DNA of 64,000 nt from Ochotona curzoniae (GCF_017591425.1 NW_024465369.1:27571001-27635000), one strand, 5' to 3'; counted from the stretch's first letter, positions 34,431 through 47,479 are shown. Notes: a model not told the origin generated them from the letters alone. Made by a program: numbers and translations.

Positions 34431-35463
34431 GTCTTTTTATGATCTTTCACTGTTCTCTTCTTTGCTGTAGAGTCTTCTAAGAGGAAAGGAAACTTTCGAC
34501 TAGGTTTTAAAATAAATGCTGATACAGTTATTTGCCTTTTGTTGTGCTCCAAACCATGCTTTCTGGTGAAGACTAGAATAGGCTCCAAAGTGTGTCTAGG
34601 TTGATTATTGCTAAATATTTCTGAATAAATCAACATGACTACCAGTGTAAAATCTACATGGAATTATTTTCCAGTACCAACTAGCTGCTATTTTTCAGAG
34701 AATGAGAAAGAAAGGAAGAAAGATTCTGGTTGGTTGTGTTTCCTTTCCTGCGGATAGAGGTGGCAGGGTTGCTAAGTTTAAAACTCACTCAGGAGGAGCT
34801 GGGGACTTGGGCGGATTTAGCAGACACTCCAAAGTATACTTAACATGTAGTGGCCTAATAAGTGGGTTGAGAAAACAATAGACATGCACATGACATGTAA
34901 GAATAAAAGGCAAGCTATATGCATGTGGAATTGCTGACCAACCAAAAACATACAACCTAAATTGCTGGGAGTTTATTCAGTGAATTGCTGTGAGTCAACA
35001 TTTTTATGTTGCAATTTAAAATATGCTAATAGGAAGCATTATGTTTTGTGATTATGTTCCTTAGGCATCATTTACTAGGATGGATCTATTCTGGGTTTGT
35101 TTACTTTCAAATGGTCAAAAAAATTAATGATTATTGTAGAGGTTAATAACAGAAATTAATATCACAAAATTGGCTTATCAAAATAACTGAAAAAGAAAGT
35201 GAGAAAAGAGGTAATCTTCAACTTATAAACAATTATTAGTAGAATATCAATCGAATAGTTTTAATCACTGCTATCAAATATATGGAAGTAGGGTTACATT
35301 ATCATAGTTACCAACAAGAGAGGAAACATGTGCTCGTCAGCATTGCCTTAATTCCTAGCATTATACAAACAGGGAATTGTTAGGGAATATGAATTGAATG
35401 AATGAATGGCACTGTTGGTTATTTTAGTGTGTGTATATTCACTTATGTAGAAATAATATGATG
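34431..35463. other. Intergenic, nothing recognised
   Basis: Unique AT-rich sequence without coding signal. Confidence 0.45.
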
Positions 35464-35660
35464 TGCCAGGATTGTGGCTCATTGAATTAAGATGCCACAT
35501 GTGATGCCTTCATCCCACCAGTTCAGTTCCAGCTATTTCTGATCTTAGTCCTTCAAAAGCACCTGAAAAAGCAATGCAAGATAGCCCACTCATTTTTTTC
35601 TCTTGTTGTCATTTTGCCTTTGAAATGAATAAAATAGATCTTAGAAAAATAAAAAAAGAA
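35464..35660 (+). repeat. CSINE-type SINE, internally deleted
   Basis: 'gccaggattgtggctcattg' head, 'cagttcagttccagcta' and 'ttgcctttgaaatgaataaa' tail are joined with the middle missing. Confidence 0.6.
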
Positions 35661-36354
35661 GCAATTGAAACTAAGAAATAATACCAAACAAAATTGGTGA
35701 TGTTTTAGTATCAAAATGTGTGACACTGTTTTAAGATATGTATGTGTAAAACTTGATGAATATTCATAACAACCTGTTTACAAAGGTGGGAGTGAGTAGA
35801 GAGGCCAGAGAATCAGACAAGAGAGCCTGTTACAGTTCCTGAGAGAATGGGGCTTGATTCACCAGCACACAGGGCCACATTGGAGATGACCCAGAGTCAG
35901 CTGAAAGGAGAGGGTGGTACAGGGAAAACATGGGCAATAGCTTTTGTTATGCTTTTAATGGGGAGGCATGGTAAGCAACTAGCAAGTTTAGGAGGAGAAA
36001 AATTTGAATAATTTTAGTGTTTTTCCAGGACTGAGAGGTGATTTTTAGTTGCCTGGAGCCTATCCCTGAAGTGACTTAGGGCAAGGGAATCGTGTGTCAG
36101 ATGGCAGGAATTTGATGAAAGGAGGTGAAGGCGAGTATTATCTCAGAGTAGCTGATTCAGACCTAAAGAAAAAAAAGTGCTTACAGAAAGATACTTGCTG
36201 TCCCTAGGAGTTAGCCCTTCCTGGGAAGGAGTGGGAGGGTCCCCTCTCAGGCACAGAAAATCAGGATGCCAAACATCATCCAGGAACAAAAACTAAAGAA
36301 ATACATGGTTAACACACAACCTTATGGTAGCAATTATTCATCATTTCAGTGAAC
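35661..36354. other. Intergenic, unassigned
   Basis: 35780-36160 is purine-rich and less AT-rich than its flanks and looks like an old repeat, but no family is recognised. Confidence 0.35.
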
Positions 36355-36450
36355 ACAGAGGCACTGACAAGCTAATATTGTAAAAATAACCCAACTGGCA
36401 AATGGTCTTGCTAGGATTCAAACCAGATAATACAGATTTAAAGACTCAGT
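36355..36450 (-). mobile_element. MIR SINE relic
   Basis: 'actggcaaatggtcttgcta' + 'ggattcaaaccagata' matches the reversed MIR 'gtggcagagccgggattcgaacccag' box. Confidence 0.5.
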
Positions 36451-37924
36451 TCATAACTTTCACATTATACTTTCCATATCCATCGGAGATAACTATTAAA
36501 CATGACAAGAAACTCAGATAATACAAGTGTATGCAGAAGCAACCAACCAAGAACTGAATTAACAAAACCACAGGGCTAAATATATGTAGTTTAATCTTTA
36601 AAATCTTGATGAGAGGTGAAAAGTCATTAGATGAGAGAACAGTTATTTTGTTAGAAATAATCATATATGAATTTTTAAGATGCAAGGCAGGTATTTCTAA
36701 ACAAGAAAGTTTATTTATACTTATATTTGAATGTTCTATTGTATTTGTGATTTTATTTTATTTTTATGCGAATTTCTTAAATTGGATGCAAGGCATCCAC
36801 AATAGAGACTTATTTTTTAAGTCTCAGCATCTCTGATATTTGTCATACAGCAGGCATTCTACTGAAGTGCGAGAAATACTGAAATTCTGGAGATAGGAGA
36901 GTTAGGAGGATAGATAAATCATAATGATAGATATGTCGACAGACGGGTGTTGTATGTAGCATTTTGAAGATGATACCTGGCCTAGATTTTCTGAATTCCA
37001 TGCTCTAACCTCAAGTTTCTTGCTTATATAATAGCTCAGAAAGAACTATCAGGGTGGCATAGGCATGCAAAGGCTGAGACCATTGTGCTTTGGTCATTTA
37101 GCAGCCCAATGTATTCCCTAGATCATTGCTCCCATGGACAATACTCATTAGTTATACAAGTGGGAGCTAGTGGTTAGAGTGGTCCAGCTGTTCTGAGAAT
37201 AAGCTCAGAGATCTTGGAAACAAAACGACAGGAGACAGTTAAATATTTAGACTGAATAAAAGGCAGAAGGATTATCAGTGAAATAAAATGTCATTAAACT
37301 TATTTTTCATAAGATCAGCATATTGTTGTGTGGTGTTTGCAGTTCATTTTCTATCCCTTGATCTGAAGGATGAGAACTGTTTCTTATGGGAGACACTTCA
37401 CCAAGCATACTAGAGTTAATTGTGTTTAGTTACTTTAGATTGTGAAATGAATGCACATTGAATATTAAATTGTTCATATTACAGTCTTTTGCAGAAACTG
37501 AAAAGCAAAAGGGCTTATTCCCACATGTTTGTTTAAATTTTAATTGCATTTTGAAGAAATCCAGAAGCTTGTAGCCAAGATTTGTAGAATCTAGGTCATT
37601 AAGCTAGTGTCCAAATTCTATCTCTAGGATTACACAACAGTGGTTTAGAAGAAAAGGTTTAAGTGGCTTGTTTTTCTATTGCCTAGCAAGTGAATAAAAC
37701 TGTTTCAGAGAACTATTATAAGTAAAAATGTTAATTCTGGTCATCACATTCTTTGATTATTTATTTCCAGTGATTGCTCAAGTGCAGGTGGTTTTTATAT
37801 CATGCTTCAATAATATTTTTTGGAGCTATTAATTGAAAATGTAGACTTTGAATTCATTTCCTTCATAGTGTTCTGCAGAAGCTTCTAGCTGCTTCTGGCT
37901 ATATATAAATCCAATCCAAGTTTT
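36451..37924. other. Intergenic, nothing recognised
   Basis: 1.5 kb of AT-rich unique sequence. Confidence 0.45.
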
Positions 37925-38225
37925 TAAAGGTTTATTTATTTTCTTCTACTTGAAAGGTGACAAGGAAGTAGGAGGAAATAAGGCAAAGAAAGAGAAAGAG
38001 GTAGAGATTAGTTTTCCATTACCTAGCTCACGAATGACCACTGCAACCGGTGTTGGACCAGGAACCTGAAATTCCATCCAGTCTCCCACCAAGGAGACAG
38101 TAGTCCACGCACTTGAACCATCATCTGCACATTAGCAAGAATCTGGATTAGTAGTGGAGAATCAGAATTTAAACTGTCATTCTGATTTGGAGTCCAATAT
38201 GGCATATGGCAATTTAACCCTGCCA
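37925..38225 (-). repeat. Old CSINE-type SINE
   Basis: 'ggtttatttattttcttcta', 'gagaaagaggtagagatt', 'ccactgcaaccggtgttgg', 'gaacctgaaattccatccag' and 'ggcaatttaaccctgcc' head. Confidence 0.7.
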
Positions 38226-38789
38226 TGAATTCAGGCTTTATTGACTTTTTCTTCCATAAATATCTATGCAGGAAAAAGGAATAAAATAAAAAGTTTCTCC
38301 AATCTCCAAGAACCTGAACCAAACATGGATTCTTGTCTTAATTGCTTTTTCATTTTCAGCATTTCTTTGGCTTCTTTTATTTGTTCATGTGTAAAGTTTA
38401 AAGCAAAGGTAGAACTGTGAATTTTCTAGGTTTCCTATTTGTGGGCAGTGTCATTTCTAGCTTTGGCTAGGCAACCCTGCACTGTTATTTCTTCTGTGTG
38501 TTATTGAGATATTTACTTCTTTTTTTTTTTCAGAGAAAAAGAGAAGGTACAGAAGATTGTTAGATACATTTTTATCAGATATTCAGAACTATTTCTTGTT
38601 TGCATTATAAATTATTTCAAAAAAAGTCTGCTGAGCATTTAATATGTGACACCCATGTGTCAACATGAGAATTACCAATACGAATAAACCTAGGCCTCAT
38701 ATGTATGGGAAGATCTGAATCTGGAATTTTATTCTTAGTTATTGGATTTTATAAATGTGCCCTGTTAACTAATTGATGATGAAGGGACC

Positions 38790-39790
38790 AGTTCTTCAAG
38801 AACACATAGGAATCTTTACAAGAAAGTACTAAAAAAATAGGCAAAAAACCAGTAAGCTCAACAATAAGTGAACAACCTGATGATAAAAATGAGCAAAAGT
38901 TCTAAATAGACACCTATCCAAAGAACTGCAAAGACCAAGTAAGTATATTAAGGGTGTTCAACATCCTATGTCCTAAATAAATCACAAACCAAGGCAGTCA
39001 CATTTTATTACATGCCTATTAGAGTGTCCAAACTCCAAGACACTGACCACTGTGTTAGTGGTGAGATGGAGCAGCAGAAATTCTCCTCCATTACTGGTGA
39101 CAATATAAAATGGAACAAACACATAGAAAACTGTTCATCAGTTTCCTACAAAACTAAATATTTTTAAACCACGTGTCTGGTAATTGTTTTCCTTTATATT
39201 TACTCAAAATAATTGAAAACATATTCCTACACAAAAACCTGTTGATGGATGTTTAGCACAGCTTTACTCAGTGCCCAAACTTACAAACAACCATGAGTCT
39301 TCCCATAAATGAGTGGATAAGTAAATTGTGGTATTACCAGACAATGAAACATTAATCAGCATTAAAAATATGTAAACAGTCAAGTCATTAAAAAGGCATG
39401 TGAAAAAAAAACATTAAAATACATGTTACTCAGTGAAAGAAACTAGTCTGAAAAGGCTATAGGTTGCATGATTTCAAATCCGTGGCATGTAGAAAACAGA
39501 AAGCTGTAGAGCTGGGAGAAGGGTCAGCACGGCCACATCTGAGACGAGAGGAGGGATTTGATGAACAGGTGGGCAGGGAGGGTTTTCAGGCCATGAAACC
39601 TTGCAGAATATGTTGCACTGGTGGACACATACCACCGAGTGTCCACAGCAAGCATGCTCGCTGATGGGAGGAACAGGCTATGCGTGGATTCTGGGTGATT
39701 ATGAGGTTTCAAAGGAGTCTCCTCAGTTGTTCACGAAGTACCGTTCTAGTGGAGATTGAGAGAAAGAGCAGGTATATTGGATCTCTTTGT
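38790..39790 (+). mobile_element. L1M-class LINE, ORF2 end and 3' UTR
   Basis: In order: 'aatagacacctatccaaaga', 'aagtgtgacc'-like spacing, 'attactggtgacaatataaa', 'aaacctgttgatggatgttt', 'ccataaatgagtggataag', 'ggtattaccagacaatgaaa', then the late 'gtggattctgggtgattatg' box. Frame degraded, about 1 kb. Confidence 0.85.
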
Positions 39791-40020
39791 GCTTTCTGTT
39801 CATTTTGCCCTGATATAAAATTGCTTAAAAGTAAATTGCATTCATTATAAATGTATTATTCATTTTGATTTTCTGGTAACAAATTAATACTCTTTATGTG
39901 GACGAAAATGATCTGACAGAATTCCCTATAGCCACTCAGAAAAGGAAGACAGATTTGAAATAACTTTTGAATTAGTAAGCATGTATGCATTTATATTAAT
40001 AAAATGCGTCTCTGCTTGAA

Positions 40021-40230
40021 GTGTTAATTTTATGCCCCCTGACTCACAAGGAACTAGCTACTCTACCTATTTGCCATGGCAACACTATCTTGATGAAATG
40101 TGGCCTCCTTATCAAATTGACTCATGCTTATGATAGTAATGACATGAGTCTTCCCAGGGCACTGCAGCAACTGGCTGCTGTGCTAGGAAAAGAGGGAATG
40201 TTTCATGAGTGTGTGGGTTGTAAATAGAAC
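40021..40230. promoter_or_regulatory. Candidate enhancer: RFX X-box between two AP-1 sites
   Basis: TTGCCATGGCAAC at 40071-40083 is the palindromic RFX X-box less its first base. Exact TGACTCA AP-1 sites lie at 40040-40046 and 40118-40124, 25 and 34 bases away. The sequence is unique and in a stretch free of recognised repeats. About 22.7 kb downstream of the SCN3A stop codon. Function is inference. Confidence 0.4.
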
Positions 40231-40763
40231 AAAGGGTTATCTGCTCTTCAGACTAAAAATAAATTGTAGAATTAGCAGCAGCATTCTCACTAAGGCCCTG
40301 CTCCAAAAATAATTCCAAAAAAGATAAAAATTTGCACCCAAAAATTTCCTATAGAAAAATCCAAGCACAACACAGAATTGCAGCTTTTCTAATATCTTTC
40401 CCTAGTGACTTAATCCGCCCACATCCCAAATAGAGTCTATTACCAACAGATTTACTCTTCTCTCTCCTGTAATAATAAGATTGTGAAAATTTCCTCAGGA
40501 TGCTGTGACAGAGCGTTCAATGTAAGAACCCGCATAACGGAATTCACTTCTTAGCCTGGAACTGGCAGTCATACCCTTAGCATCCTTAACTGTCAAGCCA
40601 AAAGACATTGCTGTAAACATGAAGGAAAGCAGGTTTTTTGTTTATTTTCATTTTCTGGCTTAGTGAAAACAGAACATAGTAAAGGGCAAATTTTCTATTA
40701 GTAAATTATTAATAATTTCATTAATATATAACTAATCCATGACCTAACACTATGTATTTTGTG

Positions 40764-41129
40764 CAGAAATAAGAATTTCTTTTTTTTTAAAGATTTTTAT
40801 TTATTTATTTATTTTTTTATTGGAAAGGCAGATATACAGAGAGGAGAGACAGAGAGGAAGATCTTCCGTCCGATGTTTCACTCCCCAAGTGAGCACAACG
40901 GCCGATACTATGCCAATCCGAAGCCAGGAGTCTCTTCCTGGTCTCCCACGCGGGTGCAGGTTCCCAAAGCTTTGGGCTGTCCTCGACTGCTTTCCCGGGC
41001 CACAGGCAGGGAGCTGGAAGGGAAGCGGGGCTGCTGGGATAGAACTGGCGCCCATATGGGATCCCGGGTGTGCAAGGTGAGGACCTTAACCACTTGCGCC
41101 ACCGCACCGGGCCCAGAAATAAGAATTTC
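40764..41129 (-). repeat. Young CSINE-type SINE with 15-16-bp target duplication
   Basis: SINE 40780-41114, flanked by agaaataagaatttc at 40765-40779 and 41115-41129 (exact). CpG-rich head 'cgcccatatgggatcccggg' and near-consensus sequence; about 95% identical by eye to the copy at 19971-20307. Confidence 0.95.
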
Positions 41130-41838
41130 AAATCTTTGTATGTATTCTGTAAAGGAGTTTACCACTTACAAGAGAAGTATTAAATGCAACAATACTATAA
41201 TTGTGCCTCCAAAAAAAAGATTATCATACAGTTTTACATGAAAAACGCCGAGAATTGCAATTCAGATGCCATCTGTGGATGAGTTTTGGTGAAGCTGTTT
41301 CTGATTCTGGGCCTTCTTTGCTTCTGTGTCGTGAGAGCCTAACATCATTGATAATCGTGTAAACAGGCAGACAGGCAGTGCTTGTTAAAATGTCATGTAA
41401 ACAGACATTTTATTTTAGAGCAGTGTCTTTCAAATCTTTTGATTCTAGGACTCTTTTATACACTGAAAAATTATTCAAAACTCCAATGTGTGTGTGTGTG
41501 TGTGATAGCCATATTTATTGCTATTTACTGTTCTAAAGATTAAAACCAGACATAGATGTTTGTCCTAGTATTTATGATGCGTGCAGAAGGGCCACATTTC
41601 ATAACAGAGTGTATGAGTCTGTACAACACAGACTCTGCATTGTAGGGTGTGTGAGGAGTAAACCAGTAGACGAGAGTTTTTCTCTCTGCTAAAAATTAAA
41701 ACTACGGTTAAAAAATGTGTTCATATTAATGGCAATGATAGTGCCATTGTGTGATAATATAAATAAATAACTCGTGTGTGTGTAAAACCAACTGTATCCG
41801 ACCTTCCCACTCCAGGCCAAGACAGCAACAAGAGTGAC
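41130..41838. other. Intergenic; (TG)9 at 41487
   Basis: No gene. A pure (TG)n of about 18 bases is at 41485-41503. Confidence 0.5.
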
Positions 41839-41905
41839 ATTGTTATATATGTATATATATACACGCACATACACACACATACACATATACACACATACAC
41901 ACACA
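41839..41905. repeat. (TA)n(CA)n compound microsatellite
   Basis: 'tatatatgtatatatata' followed by interrupted CACA/CATACA repeats, at the A-rich end of a SINE. Confidence 0.85.
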
Positions 41906-42197
41906 ATTTCATTTATTTTATTAGGAAGGCAGAAGCAGATACAGAAAAGGGGAAAGATTTTTCCATCTACTGGCTCACTCCCCAAATAACCACAACTTGC
42001 AGAGCTGAGGAGGTGCCACGGCAGGAGCTTATTTCAGATCTTCCACGTGGATGCAGAGGCCTCTCTGAGGAGGGCCAACCTCTGCTGCTTTCCCAGGAGG
42101 TAAGCAGGGAGTTGCATCAGAACTGCAGCAGCCAGAATTCGAATTGATATCCATATAGGAGCTGATGCCACAGGTGGAAACTTAACACTGGTTCCTG
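41906..42197 (-). repeat. CSINE-type SINE
   Basis: 'tttatttattttattagg' end, 'tttttccatctactggctca', 'ctgctgctttcccagg', 'gccagaattcgaattg', 'gaaacttaacactgg' head. Confidence 0.85.
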
Positions 42198-42231
42198 TTT
42201 TGCATTTTTGCATGTCTTTTTAAAAGACAGC

Positions 42232-42530
42232 TAGATGAGACAATGCAAGCTAGCTAAAGCCTTGACCACACCTTCAAGTGAGTGGCATGGGAATTGCCCA
42301 GCTATTTCCTAATTGGTTGAGAGACCCCCATAAGTTTTCACCCAGACTAGGACGAGTCAGGAAATGCTTAAGAACCCAAAACCCTTCTGAAAACCTTTGG
42401 AATCTCTCCCTCTCTCCTTTCAAGAGGCACCCGGTCTCCTGGATCCGTTGCAGGAGGTGTTTTCTCCTTCTTTCTTCTTTTCCCGTCTGTTCACATTGCA
42501 AATAAAACTCTTTCTACAACTGATTCCAGG
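42232..42530 (+). mobile_element. Candidate solo LTR, class I-like
   Basis: Has an LTR-like R-U5 layout: 'aagaggcacccggtctcctg', 'gatccgttgcaggagg', a CT-rich run, then 'gcaaataaaactctttctac' (AATAAA) near the end. Begins with TGAGACAATG; ends near 'gattcca'. Boundaries are uncertain, no clean target duplication was found, and there is no internal region. Confidence 0.45.
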
Positions 42531-42649
42531 CTTTTTTTTTTTCTATACTAAACTGAAGAGGGAAACCCACAGAGCTTTTCTGGTAACAAGCATCTCATAT
42601 CTAACTCTACATTAAACCTATAAGAATATTTTGTTTGGGTTGAATATAT

Positions 42650-42945
42650 ATGTAAGCCAGCACTGGGGACATTAGCATCCCATATCTGAGCACCTGCCTG
42701 GAGGCCCAACCACACTCTGCATCCTGTTCACTCTCTGATATGTCTGTGAGACAGCAGATGATGGCCCAAGCATTTAGGTGTCTACCACCCAGGCAGAAAG
42801 GCTGCACAGTGCTCCAAGCTCTGGACTTGAGCCTGGCCTACTTCAGGCTATTGCAAGCATTTGAGGAGTGGACCAATGGGTGGAGAATTTGCTCCCCGTC
42901 TCTCTGCTTTTCAAATAAAAGAAATATCTTTTGAAAAATATATGA
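42650..42945 (+). repeat. CSINE-type SINE, diverged
   Basis: 'gtaagccagcactgggg' head, 'agcatcccatatctgagcac', 'gagacagcagatgatggccc', 'ttgaggagtggaccaatgg', 'ctgcttttcaaataaaag' tail. Confidence 0.8.
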
Positions 42946-45900
42946 TAGGACTTGTATTACATTTACAGATGAATTTGACAAAAGCTAGCCTTTTATATCA
43001 TTAAAGCCTTTTCTAAAATCCACTTTTACCTGAGTACTTATAAATGTGATTAAAATTAAAATTTAGTGTTTACCTTCTAAAAAGGAAATAGGCCTGATAG
43101 AGATAAAGCAGATGCAAAAAGGACTATTTTGAGAGTATTTCAGATAACCATGGATGTTTTTCTTTGATAATTCACTAAAATTGTATAAGCATTAGTTTCT
43201 TAACTAATGCAATGAGAACTACAAATCTGTGTCAGCAAATTTTTTCACATTCAGCTATATTGAAATGTATTGATTTTGACTGCTGGGTGGTTCTTGGCTC
43301 ATACATGATATTTTACTTTTGGGATTGGTAGCCAGAAAATATTGCCTCTCTGATTTATGCCAACCTTGTAAATGTTAGCACAATTCATCATGAATCATCA
43401 AAAATTGCAATTGTTGAAATTATCATTGAAGTCATCAGAAAACTGCTTAAGTATAGGGGACACTGCCAAGAGCATGCCAGCACATGTAAGTTTCCAAAAA
43501 TTTTTCCTTTTGCTTGAACTCTATCATTGGTAATGAGAAGTATTTATAGTTTGGAAGCGACAGGTTTATTTAACTTATTTTCAAGAAAAATTCCTGTCAG
43601 ATACTTTAGTACAAATAGCTATAGCTTGTCTGTCAATTAATCTTTCAAGTAAAACTAATGTTCTATGAAAAATGCTAGTAAATCATACATTAAGTATTTT
43701 TAATGTATTTTTATTTTTTAACACAGTTCAAAATAGGCATGTAGTAGTTAAAAATTTATAAAATGAACAACTTTCAGTGCTTCTACTGTCACCATTTTAA
43801 GTAGCAATTCTACAAAAGTTATGCGTAGCAGTGTGAATATAATGCCTGCTCATACAGCTTGGCATCATTACCTTGATTCAGGCTAAAGCAGCAGCAGTTT
43901 CACCTGCTCGTACGTCCGCATGACAACTGCAATTGTCGACATAGAGTGTGACAGCTATATGAGCTAACAGGTGGTCAGGGCCATCTCTCTATTGGAATGA
44001 GAAAAGGAACATCTCTTTAAAATTTATGAAATGATTGTTGCTGCCCAGAAGTTACTTTCAGGAAGATAAAATGCCTTCCCATCCTTTTGAGGAATGAAAG
44101 GAGCTACCAGTCACACCATTTGGATGGCTTTTTGAATTTCCCATCAGTTAAATTCTGCTTATCCCTTTAGGATTTCACTAGTTTCAGTTTCTCAGAGTTA
44201 AAACTTCTTGCCTAGCTTAACTATAATTTTTTTAAACTGTTATGCTTTAAATACTGGTTACTCCCATGGATTCATGGCAGTGTGCTCAATGCTAAAAATG
44301 AGGCTTCTTTCCAGGCTATTTTCATTATAACTGTAATCTCTTACTGACATTCAAGAGTAGATCAATCCAAGAATTGCTGCAGCTGGAGGATGTGGTACTG
44401 GGTCAGGTCCTGAATCATAGATGTGTATATTTGAGATTTGCAGTGGTGGCTAAAGCTTTTGCATGATGATCTGAGGCCTCACGGGACAATCTTCCCAAGC
44501 TTTTCTCTGTTTTCCTCAGGTCCTAAATTCTTCAGTTATTAGGATGGCTTTTGACATTGCAATGCAAATAAGACAAAAACATAACAGTCATTTCTGCATT
44601 TTCACTTTTGCTATAGAGCTGCAAAATAAAAAATATGGAAATGACAAGTGAGAAATCATGACCTATCTTGTCCATATTGACAACTGCAGGAAACAGCCCA
44701 ATGGATCACCATTTTGCTGAATAAATCACTCTTTTTTCACGTTAGTACTTTGAGTACTTCATCTCTTAATAAATTTGTCCCTCTTTTCTTTTCAAGAAAA
44801 TATAAAAACAGAATAGTGAACCCTCACAAGACGTTTAAAGCTAGATTTTCAACTAGGACATAAGCAAGTAAATCTGTGTAGAATGGCAATTAAATCTGTT
44901 TAGCAATGGCTTCTCTTAAACATAGTTTCATTGATGTTCTTTCCTTCATTAATTTCAGTAAAGGATGAAGAGGAGCATGTCTTAGCTAGCTCCATTTCCT
45001 TCAGGTGTCATTCAACACTTAACTTCTAAGGCTAAAAACCTCTGACTTCTTGCCAACAGGCACAGCAGCACTGAGCCTCTACAGAAAAATTCCCTTTCAA
45101 TTAATAGAAGTTTACTGGAAATATTTGTATGTATCAGGTGTAACAGAAATTTGAAATTTCATATTTTTCTTATTTATATAGCAAAGGAAAAGCACAATTG
45201 TTCAAGAAAACATCCCATCAATGAAGTCATCTTTTAAAACATGTTTCTAGATTATATTGATTTCCTTTTCAATAGTCTCACCATCACAACAGTTTTTTTT
45301 TTTTTGATTCTTCCAAAGTAGCTAAAAAATCTTTTGTTTAGGTGCTGAATTTCTGCAGTCACAATTAGCCACAATCTGTAGCCGTATCCTACTTCTATCT
45401 CACGATCCTGGCTGTTTGTCTCATTGAGATACAACTCACACTCAAGAAGCTGTTACAGGATAACAGGTGTAATGAATTTGAGCAGATGAAGGAATTTTCT
45501 TAGAAGATTGCTTCTGTTTTTCTAGTAGCTTGTGCTGTACTGAACTATCTTCTAAAAATAAGGTTTGGCTTCCATTTAAAACACAAATCATAGATGACTT
45601 CATCTTCTAAGTCGGAGGACTGCCAACATTTGACTTCAAACTTACTATAAAGCTGCAGAAATCAACAGGATGGTGCTAGCAAAAGAAGAAACAAATAAAA
45701 TCACGTTTTATAAATTACCATTTAGCAGCCTGTCTTCAACTGTAAACTCTTATCTTGGCTTCGTGTTCCTGCCTAGATTGAATTTAATATGCCTTTCTAT
45801 TCATTCATTAGATTGTTCGTTTGTACAGTTGGATAAGGTACCACATATGACCTCTTTCTTAAGGTTCTATGCCAGGCACTGTGGCCTTAGGTAGCTTGTT

Positions 45901-45999
45901 CTCTCGAGTTTTTCCTTTCCCATTCCTTATTGCACCCAGCAATTTCAGAACCCATCACAGAACACTGGCATTGCTTGTTTGCTTCCCATTTTTAGTTGG
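42946..45999. other. Intergenic, 3 kb unique sequence
   Basis: No recognised repeat or gene over 3 kb. A CpG-retaining patch at 43880-43960 ('gctcgtacgtccgcatgac', 'attgtcgacatag') stands out from its AT-rich flanks. Confidence 0.45.
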
Positions 46000-46080
46000 A
46001 TTTTTCTTGATGGGTGTCATTTCTCAAGACAGTACAGCACCAGGCACGGTAGGTGCTCAATAGATGTGTTATGTGTACAT
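46000..46080 (+). mobile_element. L2/MIR 3' end
   Basis: 'cagcaccaggcacggtagg' + 'tgctcaatagatgtgtt' matches the shared L2/MIR tail 'gcctggcacatagtaggcgctcaataaatgttt'. Confidence 0.7.
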
Positions 46081-46559
46081 TTTTCTTTGACCTCTCCCTT
46101 GTCTCTATTTATAGACTTTTGTTTTTTTGTTCAGTGCAAGAATTTAATTATTCACTGTGTGTGTCAGTGCTGCCTGACCTTAATTGGGTAAGACATTGTC
46201 TATTTAATCAATCTTTTTCCATGTCCAGAACAGAATATTTCTTATGACCAAGCCACTAAACTCAAAATAAATTGTTCTGCAATTAAATTATTTTAAGCTC
46301 AAGGGCAGAAACTGTAGCGTTCCTTTCCTAATTTTCTAAGACCTTCTGATTTTCTCACAGAAACATATTCAATAAGTATTAAATTGTATAAAATGTGACT
46401 TCAAAGGAACATTGCCTAACTGTACCAGTTGGAGAGCTAATGGTCTGATAGCTTTAAAGAGGAATTCTAAAATACAAAAATGGCATTTAGGCAGGATTTG
46501 TCACCAGCTAAATCTGAATTTGAATACTGGTTCAGACACTGACTTTTTGGTGCCTGGTT
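46081..46559. other. Intergenic, possible second L2 tail
   Basis: 46295-46385 ('agctcaagggcagaaactg' .. 'attcaataagtatt') is a likely further L2 3' end. No gene. Confidence 0.4.
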
Positions 46560-46566
46560 TCAGTCT

Positions 46567-46702
46567 CTCTCTCTATATATATGCATATCAATTGCAGAAC
46601 TATATGTATATGTATATTTATATATACACACATATACACATATATATTTATATGTATAAAGAGAGATGGAAAGATAAAGGGAGAGAGGAGAGAGAGAGAG
46701 CG
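46567..46702. repeat. CT / TA / GA compound microsatellite
   Basis: (CT)n, interrupted (TA)n with (CA) steps, then (GA)n 'gagagaggagagagagagag'. Confidence 0.8.
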
Positions 46703-47179
46703 CAATGGTTAATGAGCAATATTTGATAAGGTTAATATAATAAAATCTATTTCATTTGGTTCTAATGAAGGATAAATAGGATTTTATAAATTTTGGCCAC
46801 ATGGTACTATGGGTTACAACAGTTGTTTCAATATTTTTACTTCTGATCAGAGTATAGTCAATGTTAAGATAAAACTACACTGTACCTTCATTTTTTTTCT
46901 ACACACACAAAAATATGTTTTTAATATGTGAAAGCCTCTGATTCTTTATAATTCTGGGACAATAGGAGTACATGCAGTATATAAAGGAACTTCTGGCTGC
47001 TGCTTCCAGACAGACAAGTTTAGAAGCAGACCCAGAGTGTCAGCATGATGCAGCTCTGCCTATTGTTTGCTTACAACTCGCTGAACATGAAGAAAATTAT
47101 TTCCACAATAATTTGTTGGAAGTACTGTTTAAATTAAGGATGGTTGATCATTATAAACTAAAATTCTGGATATATGACT
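46703..47179. other. Intergenic, no supported gene
   Basis: A 70-codon open frame at 46972-47184 has no recognised homologue. A SINE follows directly. Confidence 0.4.
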
Positions 47180-47479
47180 TTTAAAAAATATATTTTTATT
47201 GGAAAGGCATATTTACAAAGAGCAGGAGAGACAGAGCAAGATCTTGCAAATGACTGCAATGGCTAGAGCGGAGCGGAGCTGATCCAAAGCTAGGAGCCAG
47301 CAGCTTTTTCTGGGTCTTTCATGTGGGTACAAGCACCCAAGATTTTGGGCTTTTCTCCACTGCTTTGGCACAAGTAGAAAGCTGCATGGGAAGCAGAGCA
47401 TCCAGCTCAAGAACTGGCACCCGTATGGGATACTGGTGCTTGCCTGGGGGAGGGTTAGCTTTGAGTCATCATGCCTTGC
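47180..47479 (-). repeat. CSINE-type SINE
   Basis: 'tatatttttattggaaaggc', 'gcggagcggagctgatcc', 'gcagctttttctgggtc', 'ggcacccgtatgggatac' and 'catgccttgccc' head. Confidence 0.9.

Noticed and set aside
40759..41241. 160-codon frame
   Set aside because: Lies almost wholly in a young SINE.
41839..41905. Regular repeats checked as a possible CRISPR-like array
   Set aside because: A simple dinucleotide microsatellite in mammalian DNA; no spacers.
46028..46046. Possible REST/RE1 site ('cagcaccaggcac')
   Set aside because: Only the first half fits; it is the normal tail of an L2/MIR element.
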